A stretch of DNA of 64,000 nt, taken from Labedaea rhizosphaerae. Its GTDB lineage: Bacteria > Actinomycetota > Actinomycetes > Mycobacteriales > Pseudonocardiaceae. The translations under genes and the position numbers were made by a program. The notes under the pieces are model-generated. The model saw only the letters and a list, made by a program, of their open reading frames with translations. It searched no databases and was not told the origin of the DNA. The stretch is from assembly GCF_004362825.1 (NCBI RefSeq), contig NZ_SNXZ01000001.1:1674001-1738000 (forward strand). The letters are read 5' to 3'. Below, one piece after another: positions 35,950 to 48,602 of this stretch; position 1 is the first letter of the stretch; every line of letters begins with the position of its first letter.

Positions 35950-36350
35950 ACATCACCGAGGGTGCGGAGCTGCCGCCGCTGACCGTCACCGTGACCCGCG
36001 AGAACCTCGTGCGATACGCCGGTGCCTCGCTGGACTTCAACCCGATCCACTGGAACGAGCGCTTCGCCCGCGAAGTGGGCCTGCCCGACGTCATCGCGCA
36101 CGGGATGCTGACCATGGCGCTGGCCGGGCGCATCGTCACCGACTGGCTCGACGACCCGGCGCGCCTGGTGTCGTACTACACCCGTTTCACGCGCCCAGTG
36201 GTGGTGCCGGACGACGGCGTCGGCGCGACCGTGGAGTTCACCGCGAAGGTGGCCAAGGTGCTCGACGACGGCACCGCCCAGGTGGCCATCACGGCCAAGT
36301 TCGACGGGAAAGCCGTGCTGGGCAAGGCAACCGCGGTCGTGCGGAGCTGA
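35946..36350 (+). CDS. hadB: (3R)-hydroxyacyl-ACP dehydratase catalytic subunit HadB-like
   Basis: R-specific hydratase/dehydratase of 134 residues. The catalytic Asp/His signature is SLDFNPIHWNERFAREVGLP followed by AHGMLTMALAG. It should form a heterodimer with HadA and dehydrate 3-hydroxyacyl-ACP in fatty-acid elongation. ATG overlaps the hadA stop. In mycobacteria hadC follows and forms a second dimer for long meromycolate chains; here no hadC exists, and a minus-strand gene starts instead. Confidence 0.93.
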   Translation: MNITEGAELPPLTVTVTRENLVRYAGASLDFNPIHWNERFAREVGLPDVIAHGMLTMALAGRIVTDWLDDPARLVSYYTRFTRPVVVPDDGVGATVEFTAKVAKVLDDGTAQVAITAKFDGKAVLGKATAVVRS

Positions 36351-36372
36351 GACCCGCACCACCGCCGTCGCT

Positions 36373-36651
36373 TCAGTTGTTGCCGAGTGCGGCCACCCAG
36401 ATGATGCAGATCACCAGGCCGATCACGGACACGACCAGCCCGGCGGTGGCCAGGCCCTTGTTGGTGGCCCGGCCCTTGCTGGCGTGGCTCATCCCGATGG
36501 CGGACAGCACGATGCCGATGATCACCAGCGGCCACGCGATCACGCCGATGACCGGGATGAAGCTGAACACCAGCCCGACGAGCCCGCAGACGAAGCCCGC
36601 GGTGCCCATGCCGTTGCTGGGTGCCTGCTGACCGCTCGGGGACGCGCTCAT
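36373..36651 (-). CDS. DUF4190-like small membrane protein
   Basis: Protein of 92 residues. A short polar N-terminus (SASPSGQQAPSNG) precedes two hydrophobic helices at about 16-45 and 60-88 (GTAGFVCGLVGLVFSFIP; LATAGLVVSVIGLVICIIW), linked by SHASKGRATNKG. The pattern matches the DUF4190 domain. Function unknown. ATG 36651 has GGGAG in front. Confidence 0.82.
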   Translation of the reverse strand: MSASPSGQQAPSNGMGTAGFVCGLVGLVFSFIPVIGVIAWPLVIIGIVLSAIGMSHASKGRATNKGLATAGLVVSVIGLVICIIWVAALGNN

Positions 36652-36751
36652 GGATCTCCCTCGTTCGTCGGTGTCCTCAAGGGACCTCATACCCATTCAA
36701 CGAGGTGGATCAACTGCGGTGCGTGAATCCGCGCGGATTCACGCAGTCGGC

Positions 36752-37999
36752 CTACTTCGCTTCGGACAGGAGCGCGCCCATGCGCGTGACGCCGGTGGCC
36801 AGGTCGTCGTCGCCGAGGGCGTAGGAGAGCCGGAAGTAGCCGGGCGTGCCGAACGCCTCGCCGGGCACGACCGCGACCTCGGCGTGCTCGAGCACGAGCG
36901 CGGCCAGCTCCACGCTGGTGGTCGGCCGCAGGCCGCGGATCTCCTTGCCCAGCAACGCCTTCACCGACGGGTACGCGTAGAACGCGCCCTGCGGTGTCGG
37001 GCACTCGACGCCGGGGATGTCCGAGAGCAGCTTGACGATCGTGCGCCGCCGCCGGTCGAAGGCCGCGCGCATCGACGCGACCGCGTCCAGCGAGCCCGAG
37101 ACCGCCGCCAGCGCGGCGCGCTGCGAGACGTTCGCCACGTTCGACGTCAGGTGCGACTGCAGGTTGGTGGCCGCCTTGACGACGTCGGCCGGGCCGATCA
37201 GCCAGCCGACCCGCCAGCCGGTCATCGCGTAGGTCTTGGCGACGCCGTTGAGCACGACGCAGCGGTCGGCGATCTCGGGCACCAGCACCGGCATGGACGG
37301 CGCCTCGGCCCCGTCGTAGGTCAGGTGCTCGTAGATCTCGTCGGTGACCACCCAGATGCCGTGCTCGGCGGCCCAGCGGCCGATCGCCTCGACCTGGGCC
37401 CGCGGGTAGACCGCGCCGGTCGGGTTGGACGGCGAGTTGAACAGCAGCACCTTGGTGCGGGGCGTGCGGGCCGCCTCCAGCTGCTCGACCGACGCCAGGT
37501 AGCCGCTGGACTCGTCGGTCACCACGGGCACGGTGACGCCGCCGGCGAGCGCGATCGGCTCGGGGTAGGTCGTCCAGTACGGCGCGGGCAGCAGGACCTC
37601 GTCGCCCGGGTCGAGCAGGGTGGCGAAGGTCTCGTACACGGCCTGCTTGCCGCCGTTGGTGACCAGGACCTGGCTCGGCTTCACCTCGTAGCCGGAGTCG
37701 CGCGACGTCTTGGCCGCGATGGCTTCCTTGAGCTCCGGCAGGCCGCCCGCGGGGGTGTAGCGGTGGTTGCGCGGATCGGCGCACGCCTGCACCGCCGCCT
37801 GGACGATCGGCTCGGGGGTCGGGAAGTCCGGCTCACCCGCGCCGAACCCGATCACCGGCCGGCCGGCCGCCTTGAGCGCCTTCGCCTTCGCGTCGACCGC
37901 GAGGGTGGCGGACTCGGTGATCCCGGCGATGCGCGCGGAGATCCTGGCGTGGCTGGTCGCGGAAGGCGCGGAAAGCTCGGTGGCTGCCATGGCCCTCAT
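36752..37999 (-). CDS. Pyridoxal-phosphate aminotransferase (AspC-type, class I)
   Basis: Protein of 415 residues that transfers amino groups, most likely between aspartate and 2-oxoglutarate. Fold-type I marks: [15 protein letters not shown] at the N-terminus, [24 protein letters not shown] (PLP-ring Asp/Tyr), [15 protein letters not shown] (PLP lysine) and YFRLSYA (carboxylate Arg). Starts at 37999 or 37990 are both possible. Runs against secE-nusG and so probably has its own promoter. Exact substrate is inferred. Confidence 0.92.
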   Translation of the reverse strand: MRAMAATELSAPSATSHARISARIAGITESATLAVDAKAKALKAAGRPVIGFGAGEPDFPTPEPIVQAAVQACADPRNHRYTPAGGLPELKEAIAAKTSRDSGYEVKPSQVLVTNGGKQAVYETFATLLDPGDEVLLPAPYWTTYPEPIALAGGVTVPVVTDESSGYLASVEQLEAARTPRTKVLLFNSPSNPTGAVYPRAQVEAIGRWAAEHGIWVVTDEIYEHLTYDGAEAPSMPVLVPEIADRCVVLNGVAKTYAMTGWRVGWLIGPADVVKAATNLQSHLTSNVANVSQRAALAAVSGSLDAVASMRAAFDRRRRTIVKLLSDIPGVECPTPQGAFYAYPSVKALLGKEIRGLRPTTSVELAALVLEHAEVAVVPGEAFGTPGYFRLSYALGDDDLATGVTRMGALLSEAK

Positions 38000-38052
38000 C
38001 GTCGCAGATCGGCCGGTTCTCGGCGCATCCCGGGGGCCGCTAAGCAGCGCGG

Positions 38053-38083
38053 TTGCGGAGGCTCATCGGGCGTGCCGTAGACT
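38053..38083 (+). promoter_or_regulatory. Candidate promoter of tRNA-Trp/secE/nusG
   Basis: TTGCGG (38053-38058) and TAGACT (38078-38083) are 19 bases apart (18 with a one-base shift), 127 bases before the tRNA. It would serve tRNA-Trp, secE and nusG together. Confidence 0.4.
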
Positions 38084-38209
38084 GCCGGACTTGGAACGTT
38101 GGCTACTCAAGTCCACCGTGGTTCGGCGCTGGTCACCTGCGGCCCGAAACACGTACGGTGGGCGGGGGTCGTCGAGTCCCACCGCCGCCGGCACCTCGTG
38201 GGCCGGCAA

Positions 38210-38282
<73 letters not shown>

Positions 38283-38315
38283 CATTGGCGAAGTAACGGG
38301 AGCGGAGGAACTGGC

Positions 38316-39765
<1,450 letters not shown>

Positions 39766-39768
39766 GTG

Positions 39769-39809
39769 AAAGGGGGTTGGGTCAACCTGCTTCGCCGGTG
39801 ACCCCCTTT
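39769..39809 (+). terminator. Hairpin after nusG
   Basis: AAAGGGGGT (39769-39777) pairs with ACCCCCTTT (39801-39809), giving a stem closed by A-T pairs right after the stop codon. It may partly terminate nusG transcription before rplK. Confidence 0.65.
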
Positions 39810-39820
39810 CCCGTGTTTTC

Positions 39821-39862
39821 TGGGGGCCAAGCCCCCAGGCCCCAGCCGGGGGAAGCCCCCGG
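39821..39862. repeat. Pair of G/C-only hairpins (possible interspersed repeat)
   Basis: TGGGGGC-CAA-GCCCCCA (39821-39837) is followed by CCGGGGG-AAG-CCCCCGG (39846-39862), then GACCCCC. Such runs resemble short dispersed repeats I recall from Pseudonocardiales intergenic regions; copy number elsewhere cannot be seen here. Lies in the 195-base nusG-rplK gap. Confidence 0.5.
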
Positions 39863-39960
39863 ACCCCCTAACTGAATACCGGGCGGGGAATGCCGCCGGA
39901 CGTGCCGGGCGTTGGCCATTCGTCCCGGCGCGTACCACTTGAACAACAGGAAGCACTGAC

Positions 39961-40395
39961 ATGCCACCCAAGAAGAAGAAGCTTGCGGCGATCATCAAGC
40001 TGCAGATCAAGGCCGGCGCGGCCAACCCCGCGCCGCCGGTTGGCCCGGCGCTGGGCCAGCACGGCGTGAACATCATGGAGTTCTGCAAGGCCTACAACGC
40101 CGCGACCGAGTCGCAGCGCGGTGACGTGGTGCCGGTCGAGATCTCCGTGTACGAGGACCGGTCGTTCGACTTCAAGCTCAAGACCCCGCCGGCGGCCCGG
40201 CTGCTGCTCAAGGCCGCGGGTGTGGAGAAGGGCTCCGGCGAGCCGCACCGCAACAAGGTCGCCAAGGTGACCTGGGACCAGGTGCGCGAGATCGCCGAGA
40301 CCAAGAAGGCCGACCTCAACGCCAACGACATCGACCAGGCAGCCAAGATCATCGCCGGCACCGCCCGTTCCATGGGCATCACCGTCGAAGGCTGA
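39961..40395 (+). CDS. rplK: 50S ribosomal protein L11
   Basis: Protein of 144 residues, the GTPase-centre protein that, with 23S rRNA, is the site of thiopeptide action. Diagnostic segments are [39 protein letters not shown] and the C-terminal RNA-binding domain with [22 protein letters not shown]. It is normally encoded with rplA, as here. ATG 39961; an AGGAAG site is eleven bases upstream. Confidence 0.98.
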
Positions 40396-40436
40396 TTCGC
40401 AGCGCCGCGAAGCAAGCTCAATTCAACACAGTGGGA

Positions 40437-40452
40437 GGACCTGCGCAGGTCC
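40437..40452 (+). promoter_or_regulatory. Perfect palindrome GGACCTGCGCAGGTCC between rplK and rplA
   Basis: A 16-base perfect inverted repeat 35 bases before rplA, with outer GTGG...CCAC pairing. A second small stem (TTCGC...GCGAA) lies just upstream in the same gap. L1 often represses its own operon by binding leader RNA; this could be such a structure, but the L1 target motif is not clearly visible. Confidence 0.4.
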
Positions 40453-40486
40453 GCACCACAACTGATCCACGAAAGCAAGGACAGCA

Positions 40487-41209
40487 ATGGCAAAGCGCAG
40501 CAAGGCATACCGCCAGGCCGCGGAGCTCATCGACCGGGAGCGCCTGTACTCCCCGCTCGATGCGGCGAAGCTGGCCAAGGAGACCTCCAAGGTCAAGCTG
40601 GACGCGACCGTCGAGGTCGCCATGCGCCTGGGCGTCGACCCCCGCAAGGCCGACCAGATGGTCCGCGGCACGGTCAACTTGCCGCACGGCACCGGCAAGA
40701 CCGCCCGCGTGATCGTGTTCGCCACCGGTGACAAGGCCGCCGAGGCCGAGGCCGCCGGTGCGGACGCCGTGGGCTCGGAGGACCTGATCGCCCGCATCCA
40801 GGAGGGCTGGCTGGACTTCGACGCGGCGATCGCGACCCCCGACCAGATGGCGAAGGTCGGTCGCATCGCCCGCATCCTGGGCCCGCGTGGCCTGATGCCG
40901 AACCCGAAGACCGGCACCGTCACCCCGGACGTCACCAAGGCCGTCGCCGACATCAAGGGCGGCAAGATCAACTTCCGGGTGGACAAGCAGTCGAACCTGC
41001 ACCTGGTGATCGGCAAGGCGTCGTTCGACACCGAGAAGCTGGTGGAGAACTACGCGGCCGCACTGGACGAGGTGCTGCGGGCGAAGCCGTCCGCCGCGAA
41101 GGGCCGCTACCTGAAGAAGGTCACCTTCTCCACGACCATGGGCCCCGGCATTCCGGTGGACCCGGCTCGCACGCGCAACCTCCTCGTGGCAGACGAAGCC
41201 ACTTCCTGA
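40487..41209 (+). CDS. rplA: 50S ribosomal protein L1
   Basis: Protein of 240 residues that shapes the L1 stalk near the E site and often represses its own operon. Family segments include [67 protein letters not shown] and [21 protein letters not shown] start with AAGCAAGGA upstream. The gap from rplK holds the palindrome at 40437-40452. A strong terminator follows. Confidence 0.98.
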   Translation: MAKRSKAYRQAAELIDRERLYSPLDAAKLAKETSKVKLDATVEVAMRLGVDPRKADQMVRGTVNLPHGTGKTARVIVFATGDKAAEAEAAGADAVGSEDLIARIQEGWLDFDAAIATPDQMAKVGRIARILGPRGLMPNPKTGTVTPDVTKAVADIKGGKINFRVDKQSNLHLVIGKASFDTEKLVENYAAALDEVLRAKPSAAKGRYLKKVTFSTTMGPGIPVDPARTRNLLVADEATS

Positions 41210-41224
41210 GGCAACAACTGGCAA

Positions 41225-41268
41225 AGGTGAAGGGGCGACCCCCGAACGGGTCGCCCCTTCGCCTTTTT
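41225..41268 (+). terminator. Strong terminator after rplA
   Basis: GAAGGGGCGACCC (41229-41241) pairs with GGGTCGCCCCTTC (41248-41260), extended outward by AGGT/GCCT, and a TTTTT tail follows at 41264-41268. Classic rho-independent form. Confidence 0.92.
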
Positions 41269-41280
41269 CGTGTCCAATTC

Positions 41281-41318
41281 GTGACCGCATAACCGCAGGT
41301 AAGAGGGCGTGCGGTCAC
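41281..41318. promoter_or_regulatory. Spaced inverted repeat upstream of the oligopeptide ABC operon
   Basis: GTGACCGCA (41281-41289) and TGCGGTCAC (41310-41318) are perfect 9-base inverted halves 20 bases apart. A smaller palindrome CCTAC-GAAA-GTAGG lies at 41377-41390. The 249-base gap has no gene with normal codon use and probably contains the operon promoter and operator. Confidence 0.4.
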
Positions 41319-41517
41319 ATTTCGGCACCAGATAACGACACGCTGTTCCATCGCTGCCGAGCTGTTACCCGGATTGCCTACGAAAGTAGGTACCTTAACC
41401 ACCCGACGGCGACGAACTATCCAACATCACGGGCCACTCGGTGAACTTCCGGTGCCCCGCCGGAGAAGACTGGTCCGCGCAGCTGCGGCGGGCATCGCGG
41501 AAAGGCTGTCCACCCAC

Positions 41518-42492
41518 GTGATCGGTTTCCTGGCCAGGCGCCTGGTGAACTATGTGATCCTTTGTCTGGTCGCCACATTCCTCGCCTACTTGCTGGCGTC
41601 GCTGACGTTCGATCCCGTGGCGATCCTGATGCAGCGCAACCCGCCGCCGCCCGAGGCGGCGATCGCGGCCAAGCGGCTGGCGCTGCACTTCGACCAGCCG
41701 ATCCCGCTGCGGTTCGTGCACTGGCTCGGCGGCGTGGTGCACGGCGACTTCGGCCGCACGGTCACCGACCACAACGTGGGCGACGAGCTGCTGCCGCGGA
41801 TGGGCGTGAGCCTGCGCCTGTTCCTCGTCGGCGTCACGGTCGGCGTGATCCTGGGCGTGATCCTCGGGGTGGTCAGCGCGATCCGGCAGTACAAGATCAG
41901 CGACTACGCGGCGACGGTCTTCTCCTTCGTCATCCTGTCCACGCCGGTGTTCGTGATCGGCCCGCTGCTCAAGACCGGCGCGCTGCAGGTCAACGACTGG
42001 CTCGGCACCGAGTACCTGAAGTTCACCGGTGAGCAGACGCCCGGCTTCGACGGCAGCTGGCTCGCCTCGCTGGGCGACCGGCTGCGCTACCTGATCGTGC
42101 CGACGCTGACGATCGCGTTGCAGCAGATCGCCTACTACAGCCGCTACCAGCGCAGCGCCATGCTCGACGTGCTCGGCAGCGACTTCCTGCGCACCGCGTC
42201 GGCCAAGGGCCTGACCCGGCGGCGCGTGCTGTTCAAGCACGGCCTGCGCACCGCGCTGATCCCGATGGCCACGCTGTTCGCGTTCGGCTTCGGCCTGCTT
42301 ATCGTCGGCGGCACGTTCACCGAGCACATCTTCGGCTGGTACGGCATGGGCGACTGGCTGATCGTCGGCGTGAACACCCAGGACGCCAACGTGGTGGCGA
42401 CGGTGACCTTGTTCGTGGCCGTGCTGGTGCTGATCTCCGGCTGGCTTTCCGATGTCCTCTACGCGGCGCTCGATCCGCGGGTCCGGGTCTGA
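41518..42492 (+). CDS. Peptide/nickel-type ABC transporter permease (DppB family)
   Basis: Protein of about 324 residues from GTG 41518. Begins GFLARRLVNYVILCLVATFLAYLL; the large periplasmic loop contains FDQPIPLRFVHWLGGVVHGDFGRTV, the family hallmark; and a cytoplasmic EAA-type loop is DFLRTASAKGLTRRRVLFKHGLR. The frame is open back to 41374, but the extra part is Arg-rich and lacks the family N-terminus. First gene of an operon with a second permease, a fused ATPase and a binding lipoprotein. Substrate unknown; oligopeptides are likely. Confidence 0.93.
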   Translation: MIGFLARRLVNYVILCLVATFLAYLLASLTFDPVAILMQRNPPPPEAAIAAKRLALHFDQPIPLRFVHWLGGVVHGDFGRTVTDHNVGDELLPRMGVSLRLFLVGVTVGVILGVILGVVSAIRQYKISDYAATVFSFVILSTPVFVIGPLLKTGALQVNDWLGTEYLKFTGEQTPGFDGSWLASLGDRLRYLIVPTLTIALQQIAYYSRYQRSAMLDVLGSDFLRTASAKGLTRRRVLFKHGLRTALIPMATLFAFGFGLLIVGGTFTEHIFGWYGMGDWLIVGVNTQDANVVATVTLFVAVLVLISGWLSDVLYAALDPRVRV

Positions 42493-42506
42493 CGGGGGCC
42501 GACGAC

Positions 42507-43553
42507 ATGACTGTGACCATCGACAGCGACGGCAGCGGCGAGCACGCCAACACCCCGGGCGGCAGCGCCTCGGTGAGCCCGGTCGACGCGGGCGCCCCCG
42601 GTGACCTGCGCACCAGCCGGGCGAAGCTCGTCGTGCGCCGGTTCGCCCGCAACCGCAACGCATTGATCGGCCTTGTGGTGATCGTGCTGCTCTACGCGGC
42701 GGCGTTCCTGTCCCCGCTGTTCGCGCCGTGGAGCTACACCGAACTGGACTACGACAACTTCCTCGTCTCGCCCAGCGGCTCGCACTGGTTCGGCACCAGC
42801 AAGGTCGGCGAGGACATGTTCGCGCTGGTGATGCGCGGGCTGCAGAAGTCGCTGACCATCGGCCTGCTGGTCGGCCTGATCTCCACGTCGCTGTCGGCGA
42901 TCGTCGGCGCGACGGCCGGCTACTTCGGCGGCTGGGTCGACCGGGCCATGATGTGGCTGGTCGACCTGCTGCTGGTGCTGCCGTCGTTCCTGATCCTTGC
43001 GATCCTCAGCCCGGCGTTCAAGGGCAAGACCTGGCTGATCTTCGTGCTGCTGCTGGGCCTGTTCAGCTGGATGATCACCGCGCGGATCGTGCGCGGCATG
43101 ACCTTCACGTTGCGCGAGCGCGAGTACGTCAAGGCGGCCCGGTTCATGGGTCAGGCGCCGTGGCGGATCATCGTCAAGCACATCGTGCCGAACATGGCGT
43201 CGCTGCTGATCATCGACGCGACCGTGAACGTCGGCGCCGCGGTGATCGCCGAGACCGGCCTGTCGTACTTCGGGTTCGGCGTGCAGCCGCCCGACGTCTC
43301 GCTCGGCACGCTGATCGCGTCCGGCACCGAGTCGGCGCAGACCTTCCCCTGGCTCTTCCTGTTCCCCTCGATGTTCCTCGTGGTGTTCGTGCTCGCGGTG
43401 AACGTCGTCGGTGACGGCCTGCGCGACGCGATCGACCCCAACTCCGCGGGCGGGCGGCGCAAGGACCGGCGCAAGGCGCGCAAGGAGTACCAGGACGCCA
43501 AGGACAAGGCCCGCGCCAACGCACCCGCGCTCGCCGGAAAGGAAGCGTCATGA
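42507..43553 (+). CDS. Peptide/nickel-type ABC transporter permease (DppC family)
   Basis: Protein of 348 residues. A polar N-terminus of 35 residues leads into KLVVRRFARNRNALIGLVVIVLLY, then HWFGTSKVGEDMFALVMRGL, the DppC signature, and the EAA loop EREYVKAARFMGQAPWRIIVKHIVPNMA. The C-terminus is a charged tail (GGRRKDRRKARKEYQDAKDKA). ATG start 15 bases after dppB-like. Ends where a 53-codon frame overlaps its stop. Confidence 0.94.
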   Translation: MTVTIDSDGSGEHANTPGGSASVSPVDAGAPGDLRTSRAKLVVRRFARNRNALIGLVVIVLLYAAAFLSPLFAPWSYTELDYDNFLVSPSGSHWFGTSKVGEDMFALVMRGLQKSLTIGLLVGLISTSLSAIVGATAGYFGGWVDRAMMWLVDLLLVLPSFLILAILSPAFKGKTWLIFVLLLGLFSWMITARIVRGMTFTLREREYVKAARFMGQAPWRIIVKHIVPNMASLLIIDATVNVGAAVIAETGLSYFGFGVQPPDVSLGTLIASGTESAQTFPWLFLFPSMFLVVFVLAVNVVGDGLRDAIDPNSAGGRRKDRRKARKEYQDAKDKARANAPALAGKEAS

Positions 43554-43707
43554 CGCTCCTTGTGCCAACGCCAGACCCGAGAGCAGCTCGCGGACCTCGC
43601 AACCGCACCTCAGGGGAACGTGACGCAACTCAGCCACGATCACAAGGTTCAACAGGACCATTCCCTCGCAACGCAACCATTTTCGGGAATGCCGGGGAGG
43701 CGGGACG

Positions 43708-45819
<2,112 letters not shown>

Positions 45820-45882
45820 GCTCCATCCCCCGAATCTCGGCCGGGCTCCCGATCGGCCGTTCAAAAAGGAAGGTCACCAACA

Positions 45883-47574
45883 GTGAGTCGACGGAAGTGG
45901 GCGGCGCTCATCGCGCCGGTCGCCGCCGCAGCGATGCTGCTTTCCGCGTGTGGCGGCAGCAGCGACGGCGGCGGGGACAAGGGCGTGCAGGGTGGTGCCG
46001 GCAAGGGCGCCGGCAACCAGGACATCAACGCGATGGATGTCTCGAAGCTCAAGGACGGCGGCGAGTTCAAGTGGCCGCTGGACTCGTTGCCGGACAACTG
46101 GAACTACAACGAGCTCGACGGCACCGTCGATGACGGCGTGCGCATCCTGTACTCGATCATGCCGCACCTGTGGCTGGCCGACGCGGGCAACAACGTCCAG
46201 ATGAACCCGAACTACCTCCAGTCGGCCGAGATCACCTCGCCCGACCCCGAGGTGATCACCTACAAGATCAACCCGCAGGCCAAGTGGAGCACCGGCCGGG
46301 CGATCTCGTGGGAGGACTTCGACGCCACGTTCAAGGCCCTCAACGGCACGAACGACAAGTACACGGTTTCGGCGACCACCGGCTACGAGGACATCGAGAA
46401 GGTGGAGAAGGGGGCCAACGACCAGGAGGTCAAGGTCACCTTCAAGAAGAAGTTCGCCGAGTGGAAGGCGCTGTTCGACCCGCTGTACCCCAAGGAGCTC
46501 AACAGCGACCCGGAGACCTTCAACTCCGGCTGGGTGGACGGCCCGAAGATCACCGCGGGCCCGTTCAAGATCGGCACCATCGACAAGACCGGCCAGCTGG
46601 TCACGGTCGTGCGTGACCCGGCCTGGTGGGGCCCGAAGCCCAAGCTCGACAAGATCACCTTCCGGGTGGTCGACCGCAGTGCCCTGGCCGACGCCCTGGC
46701 CAACGGCTCGATCGACTGGTACAAGATCGGCTCCAGCGTCGACAACTACCAGCGGGCGAAGACCACAAAGGGTGCGGTCATCCGGCAGGCGCCGGGCAAC
46801 CAGTACAACCACATCACCTTCAACGGCGCGCCGGGCTCGATCCTCGCGGACCCGAAGCTGCGCGTCGCGCTGATGAAGGGCCTGGACCAGGTCAAGTTCG
46901 TCAAGGGCATCCTCGGCCCGATCGTGCAGAACCCGACCCCGCTGGGCAACCACTTCTTCCTGCAGGGCACCGCGGCCTACCAGGACAACGCGTCCGCGGT
47001 GAAGTACGACCAGGCCGCCGCCAAGGCCGACCTGGACGCGCTGGGCTGGAAGATGGACGGCCAGTTCCGCAAGAAGGACGGCAAGCAGCTCAACATCCGG
47101 TTCGTCAGCACGGCGGGCAACCCGATCTCCGAGCAGATCGTGAAGCTGACCCAGGCGCAGCTCAAGGAGATCGGCGTCAACGTGGTGGTCGACGCCGAGC
47201 CGGTCGACAAGTTCTTCAAGGACTTCGTCAACACGGGCAACTTCGACATGACCGGCTTCGGCTGGAGCTCGAACCCGTTCCCGATCGGTGGCTCGAAGGC
47301 GATCTACTACCTCGACCCGAAGAGCACCGGCCAGAACTACGGGCACGTCGGTTCCCCTGAGCTGAACCAGAAGCTGGACGAGGCGAGCGCCGAGCTCGAC
47401 GACGCCAAGCGGACGGCCGACCTGCAGGAGATCGACAAGATGGTCTGGCAGGAGGGGCACCACCTCCCGCTGTACCAGGTCCCCGGTGCGGTCGCGATCC
47501 GTTCCACCGTGGCCAACTTCGGTGCCCGCGGCTTCGCGGACGTCGACTACACGAAGATCGGTTTCGTTGCCTGA
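45883..47574 (+). CDS. Peptide-binding lipoprotein of the ABC importer (SBP family 5)
   Basis: Protein of 563 residues. Signal peptide with lipobox L20-S21-A22-C23, then a Gly/Ser-rich linker (GGSSDGGGDKG). The family 5 fold follows: NPNYLQSAEITSPDPEVITYKINPQAKWSTG, RAISWEDFDATFKAL, YNHITFNGAPGSILADPKLRVAL and NIRFVSTAGNPISEQIVKL near the C-terminus. Anchored outside the membrane, it delivers the ligand to the two permeases. GTG start with AAGGAAGG upstream. Last gene of the operon. Ligand not predictable. Confidence 0.95.
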   Translation: MSRRKWAALIAPVAAAAMLLSACGGSSDGGGDKGVQGGAGKGAGNQDINAMDVSKLKDGGEFKWPLDSLPDNWNYNELDGTVDDGVRILYSIMPHLWLADAGNNVQMNPNYLQSAEITSPDPEVITYKINPQAKWSTGRAISWEDFDATFKALNGTNDKYTVSATTGYEDIEKVEKGANDQEVKVTFKKKFAEWKALFDPLYPKELNSDPETFNSGWVDGPKITAGPFKIGTIDKTGQLVTVVRDPAWWGPKPKLDKITFRVVDRSALADALANGSIDWYKIGSSVDNYQRAKTTKGAVIRQAPGNQYNHITFNGAPGSILADPKLRVALMKGLDQVKFVKGILGPIVQNPTPLGNHFFLQGTAAYQDNASAVKYDQAAAKADLDALGWKMDGQFRKKDGKQLNIRFVSTAGNPISEQIVKLTQAQLKEIGVNVVVDAEPVDKFFKDFVNTGNFDMTGFGWSSNPFPIGGSKAIYYLDPKSTGQNYGHVGSPELNQKLDEASAELDDAKRTADLQEIDKMVWQEGHHLPLYQVPGAVAIRSTVANFGARGFADVDYTKIGFVA

Positions 47575-47589
47575 TCTGTTCGGCTGAAC

Positions 47590-47625
47590 GGCGGGGGTCG
47601 GACTTTCCGGCCCCCGCCTTTCCTT
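47590..47625 (+). terminator. Terminator of the peptide ABC operon
   Basis: GGCGGGGGTCGG (47590-47601) pairs with CCGGCCCCCGCC (47607-47618) around ACTTT, followed by TTTCCTT. Confidence 0.85.
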
Positions 47626-47641
47626 ACCCACCAAGGATTCG

Positions 47642-48586
47642 ATGGCTGAGATGACCGAGCGGCGACGAGGTGCCCTGTCGGTGCGCGCGGTGCGCCACGT
47701 CGGCTTGACCACCGCGCTCGTGTTCGTCACGTGCGCGGTCGTCATCGTGCTGTCCGCGATCTCCTACGCCGCGGCCGACCGGCAGCTCTCCGGGCTGTCG
47801 GCTCGTGCGAGCGGCCACATCACCAAGGTGGACGGCAGCACGGTCGAGGCGGCCTGGGCGACCCCCGACGGCGCGGCGCACACCGTGCGGGTGCCGCTGT
47901 CGATCGACCCGCCGAAGGTCGGCACCGGCACGGACATCGCCTACGACCCGGCGGATCCGGCGCGCGCGATCGTGCCGGGCGCGCAGGTGCTCGTCGACGG
48001 CGACCGGGCGACCACCGGGCTGGTGCTCGGCGCGTTGATCATCGTGATCGTCCTGGGCTACGACGGCTGGCGGCTCTGGCGCAGCGCCCGGCTGACCCGG
48101 CGCAAGCCCACCAAGCTGCTCGTGCGCCGCGTGCGGATCCAGCGCGGCGTGCTCACCCGGTCGTACCTGGAACTCGACGACGAGTCGGCGTGGCTCCCGG
48201 TCTACTACGACCCCGTGCTGGTGCGCATGCCCGCGCCGACCACGGTCACCGCGTACGGCGACCCGAAGCGCGACCGCTTGGTGGCCGCCGAGTTCGACGG
48301 CGTGGTGTTGTACCCGCCGGGCCGGGTCGTGCGCCGCGAACCGCCGGGGCGCCGCGGCGACAACCCCAGCCGGCCCGACGACACGGTGGCCGAGCGCGCG
48401 CGCTCGGTCAGCGGGCTGGGCCGGCAGCTGCGGGTCGACGCGGTGGCGTGCATAGCCGCGCCGTTCATCGGCCTGCTGTGGGCCTACGCCGACCAGAGCG
48501 GCTTCGCCGGCTGGCTCGGCGCGACCGTGCTCACGGCGTCGGCCGCGTTCTGGGTGTGGGCCATCCGCGGCTCCGACCCGTCCTGA
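47642..48586 (+). CDS. DUF3592-like integral membrane protein
   Basis: Protein of 314 residues. Helices at about 20-42 and 120-142, then two more near 267-305. Between the first two lies a small beta domain (GHITKVDGSTVEAAWATPDGAAHTVRV, then DIAYDPADPARAIV) typical of DUF3592 proteins. The region after the second helix (LLVRRVRIQRGVLTRSYLEL..., YDPVLVRMP) is a second beta domain facing the other side. Function unknown. ATG start 67 bases after the ABC operon, behind its terminator. Confidence 0.82.
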   Translation: MAEMTERRRGALSVRAVRHVGLTTALVFVTCAVVIVLSAISYAAADRQLSGLSARASGHITKVDGSTVEAAWATPDGAAHTVRVPLSIDPPKVGTGTDIAYDPADPARAIVPGAQVLVDGDRATTGLVLGALIIVIVLGYDGWRLWRSARLTRRKPTKLLVRRVRIQRGVLTRSYLELDDESAWLPVYYDPVLVRMPAPTTVTAYGDPKRDRLVAAEFDGVVLYPPGRVVRREPPGRRGDNPSRPDDTVAERARSVSGLGRQLRVDAVACIAAPFIGLLWAYADQSGFAGWLGATVLTASAAFWVWAIRGSDPS

Positions 48587-48602
48587 CCACCCGGGGCCCG
48601 GG

